Shown here one piece after another: positions 27,923-36,719 of a DNA stretch of 64,000 nucleotides (position 1 is its first letter; each line of letters begins with the position of its first letter). Below the pieces are notes generated by a model that saw only the letters and a list, made by a program, of their open reading frames with translations, had not been told where the DNA came from and searched no databases. Position numbers and translations under genes: made by a program. The stretch comes from Wocania_A sp965224845 (lineage in GTDB: Bacteria; Bacteroidota; Bacteroidia; Flavobacteriales; Flavobacteriaceae). The stretch is from positions 171,857 through 235,856 of the forward strand of contig CBDDAJ010000032.1 of NCBI GenBank assembly GCA_965224845.1, written 5' to 3'.

Positions 27923-27965
27923 GTACGAGTAAGTATGCCTCCCCTTTGGGGAGAATAGGTGGAGC
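27887..27965 (+). repeat. REP-like palindromic element across ruvC/hemW junction
   Basis: CTCCCC-TTT-GGGGAG (27939-27953) is a 6-bp GC hairpin followed by AATAGGTGGAG. About 40 bp upstream lies its partial inverse, TTCCCAAAGGGGGG. The unit hairpin + TAGGnGG is shaped like the one at 59011-59035. Its insertion accounts for the odd C-terminus of RuvC and the extra N-terminus of HemW. Short G/C dyads of this sort are scattered in many Flavobacteriia genomes. Confidence 0.5.
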
Positions 27966-29118
27966 TATCTACATTCATATCCCCTTTTGTAAGCAAGCCT
28001 GCTATTATTGCGACTTTCATTTTTCAACGTCTTTAAAAAAGAAGGACGGGTTGATTCAAGCATTAGTAAAAGAGTTGGAATTACGAAAAGAAGAGCTTAA
28101 AAACCAATCCATTGAAACCATCTATTTTGGAGGAGGTACACCAAGTTTATTGACGATTGATGAATTACAATTGTTGATGGATACAGTTTATAAAAATTAT
28201 AATGTAATAGCCAATCCTGAAATTACTTTAGAGGCTAATCCGGATGATTTAACAACTGGCCGAATAAATGAGTTAACACATACACAAATAAACCGATTGA
28301 GCATTGGTATTCAATCCTTTTTTGAAGACGATTTACAACGGATGAATCGTGCTCATAATGCAAAGGAGGCTAAAAGCTGTTTAAATGAAGCGGCCAAATA
28401 CTTCGAGAATATAACAATCGATTTAATTTACGGCATCCCAAATATGAGCTTGGAAAAGTGGAATAAAAACCTTGAAGTAGCTTTGGATTTTGGGGTGAAT
28501 CATATATCGAGTTATGCACTAACAGTAGAACCTAAAACAGCACTGGATGTGTTTATAAAAAAAGGAAGTTATCCTCCAATTGACGAGAATTTAGCATGGC
28601 AGCATTTTAATCATTTAGTAGCAAAAACCAAAGCAGAAGGCTTTGTGCATTATGAAATTTCAAATTTTGGAAAACCAAATTATTTTTCAAAACACAATAC
28701 CTCATATTGGCAAGGGAAGCCGTATATAGGCATTGGACCTTCTGCGCATTCATTTAATACATCGCAACGGAGCTGGAATGTAGCCAATAATTCAAAATAT
28801 ATTAAATCTATTGATGATGATATATTGCCAAGCACTGTTGAGACCTTATCTGAAAAAGACCAGTTTAACGAATATGTTATGACAGGTCTACGTACTATTT
28901 GGGGGGTTTCATTAAGTAAAATTGAAAAGGATTTTGGTAAAGGGTACTTAAATCATTTAAAGAAAACATCAAAAAAATTTATTAGTGAAGGGTTGCTTAC
29001 TATGGCAGAAGAAGTGCAGCAATCGGTTATTGCTCCTCCTAATACTACTATCCTGAAGGTTACTCAAAAAGGAAAATTTTTAGTTGATGGTATAGCTTCT
29101 GAATTATTTATGATTTGA
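27919..29118 (+). CDS. hemW: HemW-like radical SAM haem chaperone
   Basis: 399 residues, overlapping ruvC by 4 bp (ATGA). The usual start of the family, GAIYIHIPFCKQACYYCDFHFS, holds the radical SAM cysteines CxxxCxxC and the extra Phe-His. It is preceded by 14 unusual residues from the repeat-like element. Other family motifs: TIYFGGGTPSLL, LEANPDD, RLSIGIQSF, GIGPSAHSF, and the C-terminal HemN_C part (LRTIWGVSLSKIEKDFG). HemW binds haem and inserts it into respiratory proteins; it is often misannotated as coproporphyrinogen oxidase. No other in-frame ATG is closer to the domain. Confidence 0.93.
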   Translation: MSTSKYASPLGRIGGAIYIHIPFCKQACYYCDFHFSTSLKKKDGLIQALVKELELRKEELKNQSIETIYFGGGTPSLLTIDELQLLMDTVYKNYNVIANPEITLEANPDDLTTGRINELTHTQINRLSIGIQSFFEDDLQRMNRAHNAKEAKSCLNEAAKYFENITIDLIYGIPNMSLEKWNKNLEVALDFGVNHISSYALTVEPKTALDVFIKKGSYPPIDENLAWQHFNHLVAKTKAEGFVHYEISNFGKPNYFSKHNTSYWQGKPYIGIGPSAHSFNTSQRSWNVANNSKYIKSIDDDILPSTVETLSEKDQFNEYVMTGLRTIWGVSLSKIEKDFGKGYLNHLKKTSKKFISEGLLTMAEEVQQSVIAPPNTTILKVTQKGKFLVDGIASELFMI

Positions 29119-29130
29119 TTATATTTGGAT

Positions 29131-29880
29131 ATGATCGCAACTATACAATACAATTCTAGAAAAATACAGATTGATGTATCTAAGCCTATAGATATTTCTA
29201 TAGCAATTGATATGTCTAAAAAAAATATTAATGCCTGGTATGTGGGCGACCCTCAAATTGTCCCTGAAGATTCTAATGGAGAGATTATTAAAGTATCAGA
29301 AGGAGCAGTTGTTAATTTTAACAACATTCATTTTAATCCTCATTCGCATATAACACATACAGAATGTGTTGGCCATATTACAAAAGAAGTACATTCTGTA
29401 AACAAAAACTTAAAGCATTATTTTTTTGTAGCAGAAGTTGTTACTGTTGCACCGGAAAATGATGGGGATGATTTTTTTATATCTAAAAAACAAATTAAAA
29501 CGGCTTTAAGAAATAAAAAAAGAGATGCCATAATTATTAGAACTTTACCAAATTTATTGGAGAAAAAAAGCAAGCAGTATTCTAATACCAATCCGCCTTT
29601 TTTATTAGAAGAAGTCGCTGTTTATTTGAAAGAAAAAGGGATTAAACACTTACTGATAGACTTGCCTTCGGTAGATAAAGAAAGAGATGACGGGAAATTG
29701 TTGGTTCATAATGCATTTTGGAATACCAAAGGCGCACTTAGAATGGATGCCACTATTACAGAGTTTATTTATGTTCCTAACACTGTTGATGATGGAGAAT
29801 ACTTATTGAACCTTATGATTGCTCCTTTTGAGAATGATGCGACACCTAGTAAACCCATTTTGTATAAAATTATTGAATAA
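29131..29880 (+). CDS. Cyclase-family (kynurenine formamidase-like) metal hydrolase
   Basis: 249 residues from ATG 29131 (a TTG two codons upstream is the alternative). The central FNPHSHITHTECVGHIT corresponds to the metal-binding HxGTHxD stretch of the cyclase family (PF04199), in the variant NPHxxxTHTECVGH usual in Bacteroidota. Other conserved parts: AIIIRTLPN, and IKHLLIDLPSVDKERDDGKLLVHNAFW. Relatives hydrolyse cyclic or formyl amides, but the true substrate of this subgroup is not known. It is part of a close run of genes, ruvC to yjbR-like. Confidence 0.85.
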   Translation: MIATIQYNSRKIQIDVSKPIDISIAIDMSKKNINAWYVGDPQIVPEDSNGEIIKVSEGAVVNFNNIHFNPHSHITHTECVGHITKEVHSVNKNLKHYFFVAEVVTVAPENDGDDFFISKKQIKTALRNKKRDAIIIRTLPNLLEKKSKQYSNTNPPFLLEEVAVYLKEKGIKHLLIDLPSVDKERDDGKLLVHNAFWNTKGALRMDATITEFIYVPNTVDDGEYLLNLMIAPFENDATPSKPILYKIIE

Positions 29881-30231
29881 ATGGAAAAGACATTAAAAGT
29901 AGAAGAAGTATTCATGTTTATTTTAGGGGTTTATCTTTTTAATAGCTTAGATTTTAACTGGTGGTGGTTTTTAGTTTTAATACTTACTCCAGATATAGGG
30001 ATGCTAGGCTATTTAATAAATACAAAAGTTGGTGCTATATGCTACAATTTGTTTCACCATAAAGGAATTGCTGTTTTAATGTTTTTAATTGGTATCTATT
30101 TTAACAATCAAACCTTACAATTAATTGGTGTTATTTTGTTTTCGCATGCATCGTTGGATAGAGTTTTTGGATACGGGTTAAAGTATTTTGATAGTTTTAA
30201 TCACACTCATTTAGGAAATATTGGGAGGTAA
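29881..30231 (+). CDS. DUF4260-family membrane protein
   Basis: 116 residues beginning immediately after the previous stop. Three or four membrane segments; family signature residues LTPDIGMLGYLINTKVG, YNLFHHKGIA, SHASLDRVFGYGLKY and the terminal THLGNIGR are all present. The family has no established function. Length is normal. Confidence 0.92.
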   Translation: MEKTLKVEEVFMFILGVYLFNSLDFNWWWFLVLILTPDIGMLGYLINTKVGAICYNLFHHKGIAVLMFLIGIYFNNQTLQLIGVILFSHASLDRVFGYGLKYFDSFNHTHLGNIGR

Positions 30232-30236
30232 AAAAT

Positions 30237-30845
30237 ATGGAAGCATTTTTAGGAATTATCATTGGTGTTTTAGTAAGTTTAGGACTAGTTACCTATTTCA
30301 AATCTATTAAGAAGAAACAATTAGTAAATGCACAATCTGTATTGCTTTTAGATAAGATAAAAACGGTTTGTAAATTTATAACTGTAGAAGGCGATTTTGC
30401 CGAAATATATCATTATGAAGATGTAAAGGAAAAATTCTTAAAGCTTATTTCCAGTAAAAAGAAAGCACTAGTTGTTATTAATGCTAAAGCTCATGTGGGT
30501 TACGATTTAGCTAAAATTCAACTCAATTCTGATACTAATAATAAGAAAATTATATTAGAACATTTTCCACAACCTGAAGTATTATCAATTGAAACTAATT
30601 TGAATTATTACGATAAATCGGATGGCTTATTTAATAAATTTGAAGCAACCGATTTAACCGATTTACATACCGAAGCGAAGCAACATATTAAAGATAAAAT
30701 TCCGGAAAGTGGCTTGATTCAGGTTGCACAAAAAGAAGCATTAGAAACTATTTTACTTATGGAAACCATTGTAGAAACCATTGGTTGGAAGTTAGATTAT
30801 TCAGCTTTAAAACTTGAAGATGCCAATGTTAAAAAGATTGAATAA
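30237..30845 (+). CDS. DUF4230-family protein
   Basis: 202 residues: one N-terminal membrane helix (AFLGIIIGVLVSLGLVTYF), then a soluble domain with LLDKIKTVCKFITVEGDFAEIYHYED and KKALVVINAKAHVGYDLAKIQL, the pattern of DUF4230. The domain is probably outside the cytoplasmic membrane. Function unknown. Five bp separate it from the DUF4260 gene. Confidence 0.9.
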   Translation: MEAFLGIIIGVLVSLGLVTYFKSIKKKQLVNAQSVLLLDKIKTVCKFITVEGDFAEIYHYEDVKEKFLKLISSKKKALVVINAKAHVGYDLAKIQLNSDTNNKKIILEHFPQPEVLSIETNLNYYDKSDGLFNKFEATDLTDLHTEAKQHIKDKIPESGLIQVAQKEALETILLMETIVETIGWKLDYSALKLEDANVKKIE

Positions 30846-30847
30846 TT

Positions 30848-31123
30848 ATGAGGTTTAGTTATAATAGCCTAAAAATAATTATATATATCATTGGCTTATG
30901 TCTAACTATATTTTCAATAATAAAACATGGTTTGGTTGATAGCCATACGCCTCCTCTAGGGTTTACTATTCCTGTATTTTTTTTAATTATAGGAGCTTTT
31001 TGGGTAGGAATAGACTATTTAATTTCAATTTTTTTTGATATTAAAATTCGTTATAGAAATCATTATTTTGGCATTGGAATAAATCTTATGATTATTATCT
31101 TAATACTAGCTTTTGCTTCATGA
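30848..31123 (+). CDS. Small hypothetical membrane protein
   Basis: 91 residues with three hydrophobic segments (~8-25, ~38-60, ~72-90). No family recognised. Coupled to the next gene by a 4-bp overlap and to the previous one by a 2-bp gap, so it is a real member of the operon. Confidence 0.7.
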   Translation: MRFSYNSLKIIIYIIGLCLTIFSIIKHGLVDSHTPPLGFTIPVFFLIIGAFWVGIDYLISIFFDIKIRYRNHYFGIGINLMIIILILAFAS

Positions 31124-31479
31124 ATATAGAACAACTTCGCGAACATTGTTTAAGCAAAAAAGGAACTACAGAAGAATTTCCTTTTGATGCAGATACTCTG
31201 GTATTTAAAGTGTTAGGTAAAATGTTTGTAATTGCTCCGCTTAATAAATGGGAAAAAGAAGAGGCGACAATAACCTTAAAATGCGATCCGGATTATACCC
31301 TTGAATTACGAGAAGCATACCAAAGTGTTTATGCAGGGCCTTATGTCAGTAATAAGCATTGGAATACCATTTCAATATACAAGGGGGAGTTAACATCTCA
31401 ATTTATTCTCGAATTAATCGATCATTCCTATGATATGGTTGTAAAGGGTATGACTAAAAAAATGAGGGCTCAATTATAA
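31120..31479 (+). CDS. MmcQ/YjbR-family DNA-binding-like protein
   Basis: 119 residues, normal length. It starts MNIEQLREHCLSKKGTTEEF and continues PFDADTLVFKVLGKMFVIAPL, ending with a helix (FILELIDHSYDMVVKGMTKKMR). This is the CyaY-like fold of the YjbR/MmcQ family. The biological role is uncertain despite the DNA-binding name. Last gene of the ruvC-led run. Confidence 0.92.
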   Translation: MNIEQLREHCLSKKGTTEEFPFDADTLVFKVLGKMFVIAPLNKWEKEEATITLKCDPDYTLELREAYQSVYAGPYVSNKHWNTISIYKGELTSQFILELIDHSYDMVVKGMTKKMRAQL

Positions 31480-31646
31480 GCCCTGTATTATTAAAGTATT
31501 GATAGTCAAATAAAAATGTTGTATATTTAAGCTCATTCATCAAAATCTCTCAATCACTAAAAAATTATTTATAGCATAATCATTGCCCTTAAATCTTAAA
31601 GTAGTATTTATTAAATCTATATATTAACTTTAATTTTTAACAGATT

Positions 31647-32477
31647 ATGAAAACAACCAACCGATTATTTTCAGCAATTGTAGTGATGCTATTGCTACTA
31701 AGCCCTACAACAATTTTTTCACAGGAAGATGCCCCGGCAGGCCCTAAGTATGTTACTATAACTACGATGCACTGGAACATGGATTTAGAGGACTTTAAAA
31801 TGGATGAATGGAAGGCCACTGAAAAGGAATTCATGGATAAAGTAACCAGGAAGAACGAACATGTTATGGCTGCCGGCTTTTATCTACATCGAATTACACC
31901 AGATAACAGAGAACTGGTTTATGTACAAGCATTTGCTAACTGGAATGCTATCGATTTAGCTGCAAAACGAAATGAAGAACTGGCTAAAGAAGCATGGACT
32001 AAAGACGAAGAACGAAAAGCCTTTTTTAAAAAGCAGGCAAAATATTATTCGCCTTACCATTCTGATGAGATTTATGCAACAATGCCGAATGCTAAAATTT
32101 TATCTGAAGAACCAACAAAGGATATGATTGTATACTTACGTACTAGCCATTTTGCTTTTCCGGAAGATGGTACCTATAAAGAGTTTATGGATACTTTTAC
32201 CGAGTATACTAAAAATGTTACACACAAAAATGAATATGTAAAAGGCTATTACCCTATGAACCACGCATACGGATCAGATAAAACAGAATTTGTAGAAGCT
32301 TACTTTTTAAGTTCGATAGCAGATTTAGACAAAAAGTTTGATAAAGACGGAGAATTATTTGATGCCCATTGGAGTGATGAAGAAGCAAAAAAGGAAATGG
32401 GAAAAATAGGAAAGAAATATTTTACAGGTGTACATGGGGATGCCATTTATACAGTAGTTCCTGAACTTAGAAAATAA
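31647..32477 (+). CDS. Secreted protein with two tandem alpha/beta-barrel-like repeats
   Basis: 276 residues with a signal peptide (VVMLLLLSPTTIFSQ). Two halves have the same outline: YVTITTMHWNMDLEDFKMDEW...EFMDKVTRKNEHVMAAGFYLHRI...VYVQAFANWNAIDLA, and MIVYLRTSHFAFPEDGTYKEFMDTFTEYTKNVTHKNEYVKGYYPMNH...FVEAYFLSSIADLD, each ending near GD/SDEIYAT. This looks like two ferredoxin-like (dimeric alpha/beta barrel, NIPSNAP-like) domains fused in tandem. No substrate can be named. Transcribed alone and closed by a terminator. Confidence 0.75.
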   Translation: MKTTNRLFSAIVVMLLLLSPTTIFSQEDAPAGPKYVTITTMHWNMDLEDFKMDEWKATEKEFMDKVTRKNEHVMAAGFYLHRITPDNRELVYVQAFANWNAIDLAAKRNEELAKEAWTKDEERKAFFKKQAKYYSPYHSDEIYATMPNAKILSEEPTKDMIVYLRTSHFAFPEDGTYKEFMDTFTEYTKNVTHKNEYVKGYYPMNHAYGSDKTEFVEAYFLSSIADLDKKFDKDGELFDAHWSDEEAKKEMGKIGKKYFTGVHGDAIYTVVPELRK

Positions 32478-32492
32478 TATAACGTGTTATTT

Positions 32493-32527
32493 AAAAAAAT
32501 GGATGCTTTCAAGCATCCATTTTTTTT
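32493..32527 (+). terminator. Intrinsic terminator
   Basis: ATGGATGCTT (32499-32508) pairs perfectly with AAGCATCCAT (32511-32520), flanked by six A upstream and seven T downstream. It ends transcription of the secreted repeat protein gene, 16 bp after its stop. Confidence 0.85.
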
Positions 32528-32597
32528 ATACAAGCAATTGCAATTTGTACAACCTGCTTTTTAATCCTATTATTGCAAAATCAAATAAAAACATACA

Positions 32598-33176
32598 ATG
32601 AGTTTATTACAAACCTTAAAAGATAGAAGTCAATCTACCTGCGAGTTATGTGCGGCTACCGAGAATTTAGAGATATATGAGGTTCCTCCTGTATCAACAG
32701 CAGGTGTAGATGGAAGTTTATTAGCATGTAACACCTGTATTTCTCAAATAAATAACCCAGAAACTACAGATGCGAATCACTGGAGGTGTTTAAACGATAG
32801 TATGTGGAGCGAACATCAGGCAGTAAAAGTGGTAGCCTGGAGATTATTAAGCAGATTAAAAGCTGAAGGATGGCCACAAGATTTGCTTGATATGATGTAT
32901 TTAGAAGATGATGTTTTAGAGCTAGCCAAAGCTACAGGAGAAGGCGTAGACGAAAGTGATAAAATAATTCATCGCGATGTAAACGGCACTATTTTAAATG
33001 CAGGCGACGCTGTGGTTTTAATCAAAGATTTGAAAGTAAAAGGCTCTAGCATGGTGGCAAAGCAGGGAACAGCCGTAAGAAATATTCGTTTAGATAGAGA
33101 TAACGATAAGTATATTGAAGGTAAAGTTGGGCCAACACAAATTGTGATTATTACCGATTATGTAAAGAAATTATAG
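32598..33176 (+). CDS. PhnA-domain zinc-ribbon protein
   Basis: 192 residues. An N-terminal zinc ribbon has Cys pairs CELC and CNTC. The C-terminal PhnA domain (~120-192) reads GDAVVLIKDLKVKGSSMVAKQGTAVRNIRLDRDNDKYIEGKVGPTQIVIITDYVKK. Despite the name, PhnA family members are not proven to act in phosphonate use; this longer form with a middle helical part is the usual one in Bacteroidota. Transcribed alone. Confidence 0.92.
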   Translation: MSLLQTLKDRSQSTCELCAATENLEIYEVPPVSTAGVDGSLLACNTCISQINNPETTDANHWRCLNDSMWSEHQAVKVVAWRLLSRLKAEGWPQDLLDMMYLEDDVLELAKATGEGVDESDKIIHRDVNGTILNAGDAVVLIKDLKVKGSSMVAKQGTAVRNIRLDRDNDKYIEGKVGPTQIVIITDYVKKL

Positions 33177-33221
33177 AATTTGTTTTTCTTTTTTTGGCTT
33201 GGCTTGGTATATGAAAACAAA

Positions 33222-33276
33222 ACCATTGGTCGACACTTATCTACCATTCGTCTACACTTAATTTAGACTTAACGAA
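33222..33276 (+). promoter_or_regulatory. Regulatory site A before the H-NOX phosphorelay operon
   Basis: Two near-identical 18-mers in direct repeat: ACCATTGGTCGACACTTA (33222-33239) and ACCATTCGTCTACACTTA (33243-33260), 16 of 18 identical, starts 21 bp apart. CGAA follows 30 bp after the start of the second copy (33273). The half-site ACCATTCGT fits 8 of 9 positions of the LytTR consensus [TA][AC][CA]GTTN[AG][TC], and the 21-bp phase is the LytTR one. The receiver gene starts 97 bp after the second copy. The last gene of this operon is a LytTR protein, so autoregulation is likely. Confidence 0.75.
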
Positions 33277-33339
33277 ATAAAACGAGTATTTCATCTCCTT
33301 CATTTAATTTCACACAGCTAAAGTGAAAATTATAACATA

Positions 33340-33744
33340 ATGAGAGCCTTAAATATACTATTAATAGAAGATGATACGATTGAAGCCATGAAATTCAATA
33401 GAACGATTTCTTCCCTTAAATTAAAACATAATGTTATAGAGGCCCATAATGGTGAAGAGGCTTTAAAAATTTTACAAAAAAAAGACGAATTACCTGACGT
33501 AATTTTATTAGATTTAAACATGCCAAAAATAAATGGCATAGAGTTTTTAAACATCCTTAAAAAGGATGATGCTTTAAAACATATTCCAACAGTTATTTTA
33601 ACCACCTCTAGCAACCAAAAAGACTTGTTGGAGTGCTATAAAATAGGAATTGCAGGATATGTTTTAAAACCATTAAAATATGAAACGTATATTTCTAAAA
33701 TTGAAAAACTATTAGCGTATTGGAGTATTAATGAGTTAAAATAA
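33340..33744 (+). CDS. Stand-alone receiver-domain protein
   Basis: 134 residues, a receiver domain with no output: LLIEDD acidic pocket, phospho-acceptor Asp58 in VILLDLNMPKINGIEFL, Thr in VILTTSS and Lys in YVLKPL. The closest form is that of the Rcp1-type receivers. First gene of the H-NOX operon, 6 bp from the H-NOX gene. Since the operon's kinase lacks its own receiver and an Hpt gene follows, this protein probably takes the phosphate from the kinase and passes it to Hpt. Confidence 0.92.
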   Translation: MRALNILLIEDDTIEAMKFNRTISSLKLKHNVIEAHNGEEALKILQKKDELPDVILLDLNMPKINGIEFLNILKKDDALKHIPTVILTTSSNQKDLLECYKIGIAGYVLKPLKYETYISKIEKLLAYWSINELK

Positions 33745-33750
33745 ATAAAG

Positions 33751-34293
33751 ATGAAGGGTATTGTTTTTACTGAGTTTTTAGATTTGGTTGAAGATAAGTT
33801 TGGATTAGAAATGGTAGATAAAATTATTAGCGCATCTAATTTAGAATCTAATGGGATTTATACTTCCGTTGGGACTTATAAGTTTTCAGAAATGCTTCAA
33901 TTGCTTCAGCATTTAAGCGCTAATACAAATATCTCTATTGATGATTTATTATTGGTTTATGCCGAACATTTTTTTAGTGTTTTAGAAGTGAGTTACCCCG
34001 ATTTGATAGCAACATATAACGACCCCATAGAAATGCTTGCTTCCATAGAAAATCATATTCATGTAGAAGTTAGAAAAATTTATCCTGAGGCAGAACTGCC
34101 AACTTTTGAAGTTGTGAAAAAAACAGAGAATTCCCTCGAAATGATTTATAAATCAAGTAGGGCGATGCATCATTTTGGTTTGGGATTAATGAATAAAACT
34201 TTCGAGCATTTTAATTCAACAGCCACTATTATATTAGAAAAATTAAAAGAAGACGGTACCGAGGTCAGGTTTTTAATTAATAAAAATGAATGA
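33751..34293 (+). CDS. hnoX: H-NOX haem-based gas sensor
   Basis: 180 residues, the standard length. It starts MKGIVFTEFLDLVEDKFG, as H-NOX proteins do. The haem-ligand motif HxxVxxxYPxxxxPxF is present as H104VEVRKIYPEAELPTF (proximal His104), and the haem propionate-binding YxSxR motif as Y133KSSR137. I see no distal Tyr typical of oxygen binders that I can place with certainty, so nitric oxide is the most likely ligand (established for most bacterial H-NOX). It overlaps the histidine kinase gene by 4 bp (ATGA), the classic H-NOX/kinase pairing in which ligand binding controls kinase activity. Confidence 0.95.
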   Translation: MKGIVFTEFLDLVEDKFGLEMVDKIISASNLESNGIYTSVGTYKFSEMLQLLQHLSANTNISIDDLLLVYAEHFFSVLEVSYPDLIATYNDPIEMLASIENHIHVEVRKIYPEAELPTFEVVKKTENSLEMIYKSSRAMHHFGLGLMNKTFEHFNSTATIILEKLKEDGTEVRFLINKNE

Positions 34294-36386
34294 GTCAAAA
34301 TCAAATTGACATACTACAGCGTGCTTTGGCACGAGAAAAAGCAGCTAGAAAACAAGCTGAAAAAATCTTAGAAGATAAATCGTTACAACTTTTTAATACA
34401 GCGCAGGAGTTAAAAGGAGCAAACGAAAAATTAGAGTTGCTTTTAGAGGAAAAAAAATCTCAATTGCAAGGTGTTTTTGAGAACATTAATGATGCTTATT
34501 TAATAATGGATCTTAATGGTAATGCCGTAAAAATGAATGATGCCGCTATAGAGCTTTTTGGATACGATATAAGCAAAGAACGCCTTAATGTAACAGATCT
34601 TATTTATAAACCCGATGCTAATTATGCCTTCAGTTCATTTAAAAAATTACGAAAGCATGGCAAATTTACCAATTATACGGCGAGAATTATTACCAAAACA
34701 AAAGCGGTAAAGTGGGTACATATTAATGCTAGTGTGATTTATAATGGTGTAAAACAACCCATTGCTGCCCAGGGTATTATAAGAGATATTACAGAGTCTA
34801 AACGCACAGCAGAGCTTATAGAAGAACAGAGAAAGGAGTTAGATGTTATAGTAGAAAACTCATCATTGGGTATTGTATTAACACAGAAAGGCGGTATAGT
34901 AAGAACTAATGAAGCTATTCAAAAATTATTAGGCTATACAGAAAAAGAACTGTCTATGTTAAATATTGAAGATGTTTCAGTAAAAGAAGATTTCCCAGAG
35001 TCTAAATTGTATTTATCTCAAATGGAATCTGGAGAAATAGACAACTTTGTTATAGATAAGCGCTATAAAAAGAAAGATGGTTCTGTACTGTGGGCTAAAA
35101 CCAATGTCAATGCAGTTAGAGACAGATCGGGGAATATTAAATACCGAGTTGCACTTATTGAAGATATAACCTCCGAGCGAGAAAAGGCTTTAATATTAGA
35201 TATGATTAATGATGTAGCTAGGGCCATATTAGGTAAAATGAATATTTACGAAATAGCATGGGAAATCACACATAATATTGCAGAATATTTAAATACTAAT
35301 GATTGTATTATCTATTTGGTAGACCAGGAAAATGAAACCTTAGAGCAAATTGCAGCTTATGGTGAAAAAGTAAGCGGTAAAAATCAAATTCTAAATAAAA
35401 TCACACTTCCTATAGGTAAGGGGATTGTTGGTACGGTTGCAAAAACAGGAAAGCCAGAAATCATAAAAGATACCGCATTAGACTCTAGGTATATTGTTGA
35501 TGATGAAAAACGATCATCTGAAATAACAGTACCTATAATTTCTGATGGAGAGGTTATTGGGCTTATTGATTCAGAACACATAGAGAAAAACTATTTTACA
35601 AAAGAACATTTATATACCCTGGAGAGTATTGCCAGTTTGGTAGCCATGCAATTAAAAAGTGCTATTAATTTAAGAGAGCGGCAAAAGGCAGAATCTAAAA
35701 ATGTAGACCTTTTAAACAAATTAGCAAAGAGTAACGAAGCGCTTCAAGAGTACGCCCATATTGTATCTCACGATTTAAAATCACCTCTGCGAAGTATTGA
35801 TGCTTTGGTTAATTGGATAAAAGAAGACAATAAAGGAAAGCTGGATGATGCCAGCAATAAAAACCTAGAACTTATTGAAACCACACTGGAAAAGATGGAA
35901 CAACTCATTTCTGATGTTCTGTTGTATTCTAGCATAGGATCAGATGCTGCTAAAAAAGAAAAAGTAGATTTAAATACACTCATAGAAGATTTAAAGCAAA
36001 TCTTATTTGTACCTGAGCATATTAAAATTGAAATCTTAAACCCATTACCCGTAGTTTATGGAGATAAAGTAAAACTTCAGCAATTATTTCAAAACTTAAT
36101 TAGTAATGCCGTTAAGTTTAATGATAAAGACAAAGGACGTATTGAAATTGATGTACAAGACCAAAAGTCATTTTATCAGTTTTCAATAAAAGACAACGGT
36201 ATTGGTATAGATAAAAAATACCATCACAAGATTTTTAAAATCTTTCATGCGTTGCAAGAAAGTAAAGAATCTACAGGGATTGGACTATCTATAGTTAAAA
36301 AAATTGTAGATCTATATAAAGGCGAGATCTGGATAGAGTCTAAACCAGCAAAAGGAACAACCTTTCATTTTACATTAAAAAAATAA
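34290..36386 (+). CDS. Soluble PAS-PAS-GAF histidine kinase partner of H-NOX
   Basis: 698 residues with no membrane segment. N-terminal coiled coil (ALAREKAARKQAEKILEDKS), a stretch common to H-NOX-linked kinases. PAS 1 (~57-170), PAS 2 (~180-295) with PAC ends (IRDITESKR, VALIEDITSERE), then GAF (~305-455, LPIGKGIVGTVAKTGKPEII). HisKA carries His494 in HIVSHDLKSPLRSI; HATPase has NLISNAVKFND, KDNGIGID and STGIGLSIVKK. It ends there, without a receiver, so phosphate must go to a separate protein such as the receiver at 33340. Several sensory modules besides H-NOX suggest signal integration. Confidence 0.93.
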   Translation: MSQNQIDILQRALAREKAARKQAEKILEDKSLQLFNTAQELKGANEKLELLLEEKKSQLQGVFENINDAYLIMDLNGNAVKMNDAAIELFGYDISKERLNVTDLIYKPDANYAFSSFKKLRKHGKFTNYTARIITKTKAVKWVHINASVIYNGVKQPIAAQGIIRDITESKRTAELIEEQRKELDVIVENSSLGIVLTQKGGIVRTNEAIQKLLGYTEKELSMLNIEDVSVKEDFPESKLYLSQMESGEIDNFVIDKRYKKKDGSVLWAKTNVNAVRDRSGNIKYRVALIEDITSEREKALILDMINDVARAILGKMNIYEIAWEITHNIAEYLNTNDCIIYLVDQENETLEQIAAYGEKVSGKNQILNKITLPIGKGIVGTVAKTGKPEIIKDTALDSRYIVDDEKRSSEITVPIISDGEVIGLIDSEHIEKNYFTKEHLYTLESIASLVAMQLKSAINLRERQKAESKNVDLLNKLAKSNEALQEYAHIVSHDLKSPLRSIDALVNWIKEDNKGKLDDASNKNLELIETTLEKMEQLISDVLLYSSIGSDAAKKEKVDLNTLIEDLKQILFVPEHIKIEILNPLPVVYGDKVKLQQLFQNLISNAVKFNDKDKGRIEIDVQDQKSFYQFSIKDNGIGIDKKYHHKIFKIFHALQESKESTGIGLSIVKKIVDLYKGEIWIESKPAKGTTFHFTLKK

Positions 36387-36388
36387 CC

Positions 36389-36706
36389 ATGGAACGGCCT
36401 AATCTATCATACATAAATACGCTTTCAGGAGGTGATGATGCTTTTAAGGATAAGTTAATTACTATTATAAAAACAGAATTCCCTGATGAAAAAGCCGTTT
36501 ACCTAAAAAACATGGAAACAAAAAACTTTAAAGATGCTTCAGAAAATGTACACAAACTTAAGCATAAAATTAGTATTTTAGGGCTTGAAAAGAGTTATGC
36601 TATAGCTGTAGATTTTGAAAACAATTTAAAAAAGAACAAAGCTACTGGTAGAGAAGATTTCAATAACATTCTTCAAGTGATAGCAGACTTTTTAAACACG
36701 TTATAA
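36389..36706 (+). CDS. Hpt-domain phosphotransfer protein
   Basis: 105 residues, a single four-helix Hpt domain: phospho-acceptor His55 in SENVHKLKHKISILGLEK, with the following Lys and Gly typical of the family. It begins 2 bp after the kinase gene and ends 13 bp before the LytTR regulator gene. It supplies the His step needed between a receiver and the final regulator. Confidence 0.9.
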   Translation: MERPNLSYINTLSGGDDAFKDKLITIIKTEFPDEKAVYLKNMETKNFKDASENVHKLKHKISILGLEKSYAIAVDFENNLKKNKATGREDFNNILQVIADFLNTL

Positions 36707-36719
36707 TATTATTTATTGT

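Noticed and set aside
31464..31486. AGGGCT/AGCCCT stem at the end of the YjbR-like gene
   Set aside because: Six-bp stem overlapping the stop codon and lacking a T run; too weak to call a terminator.
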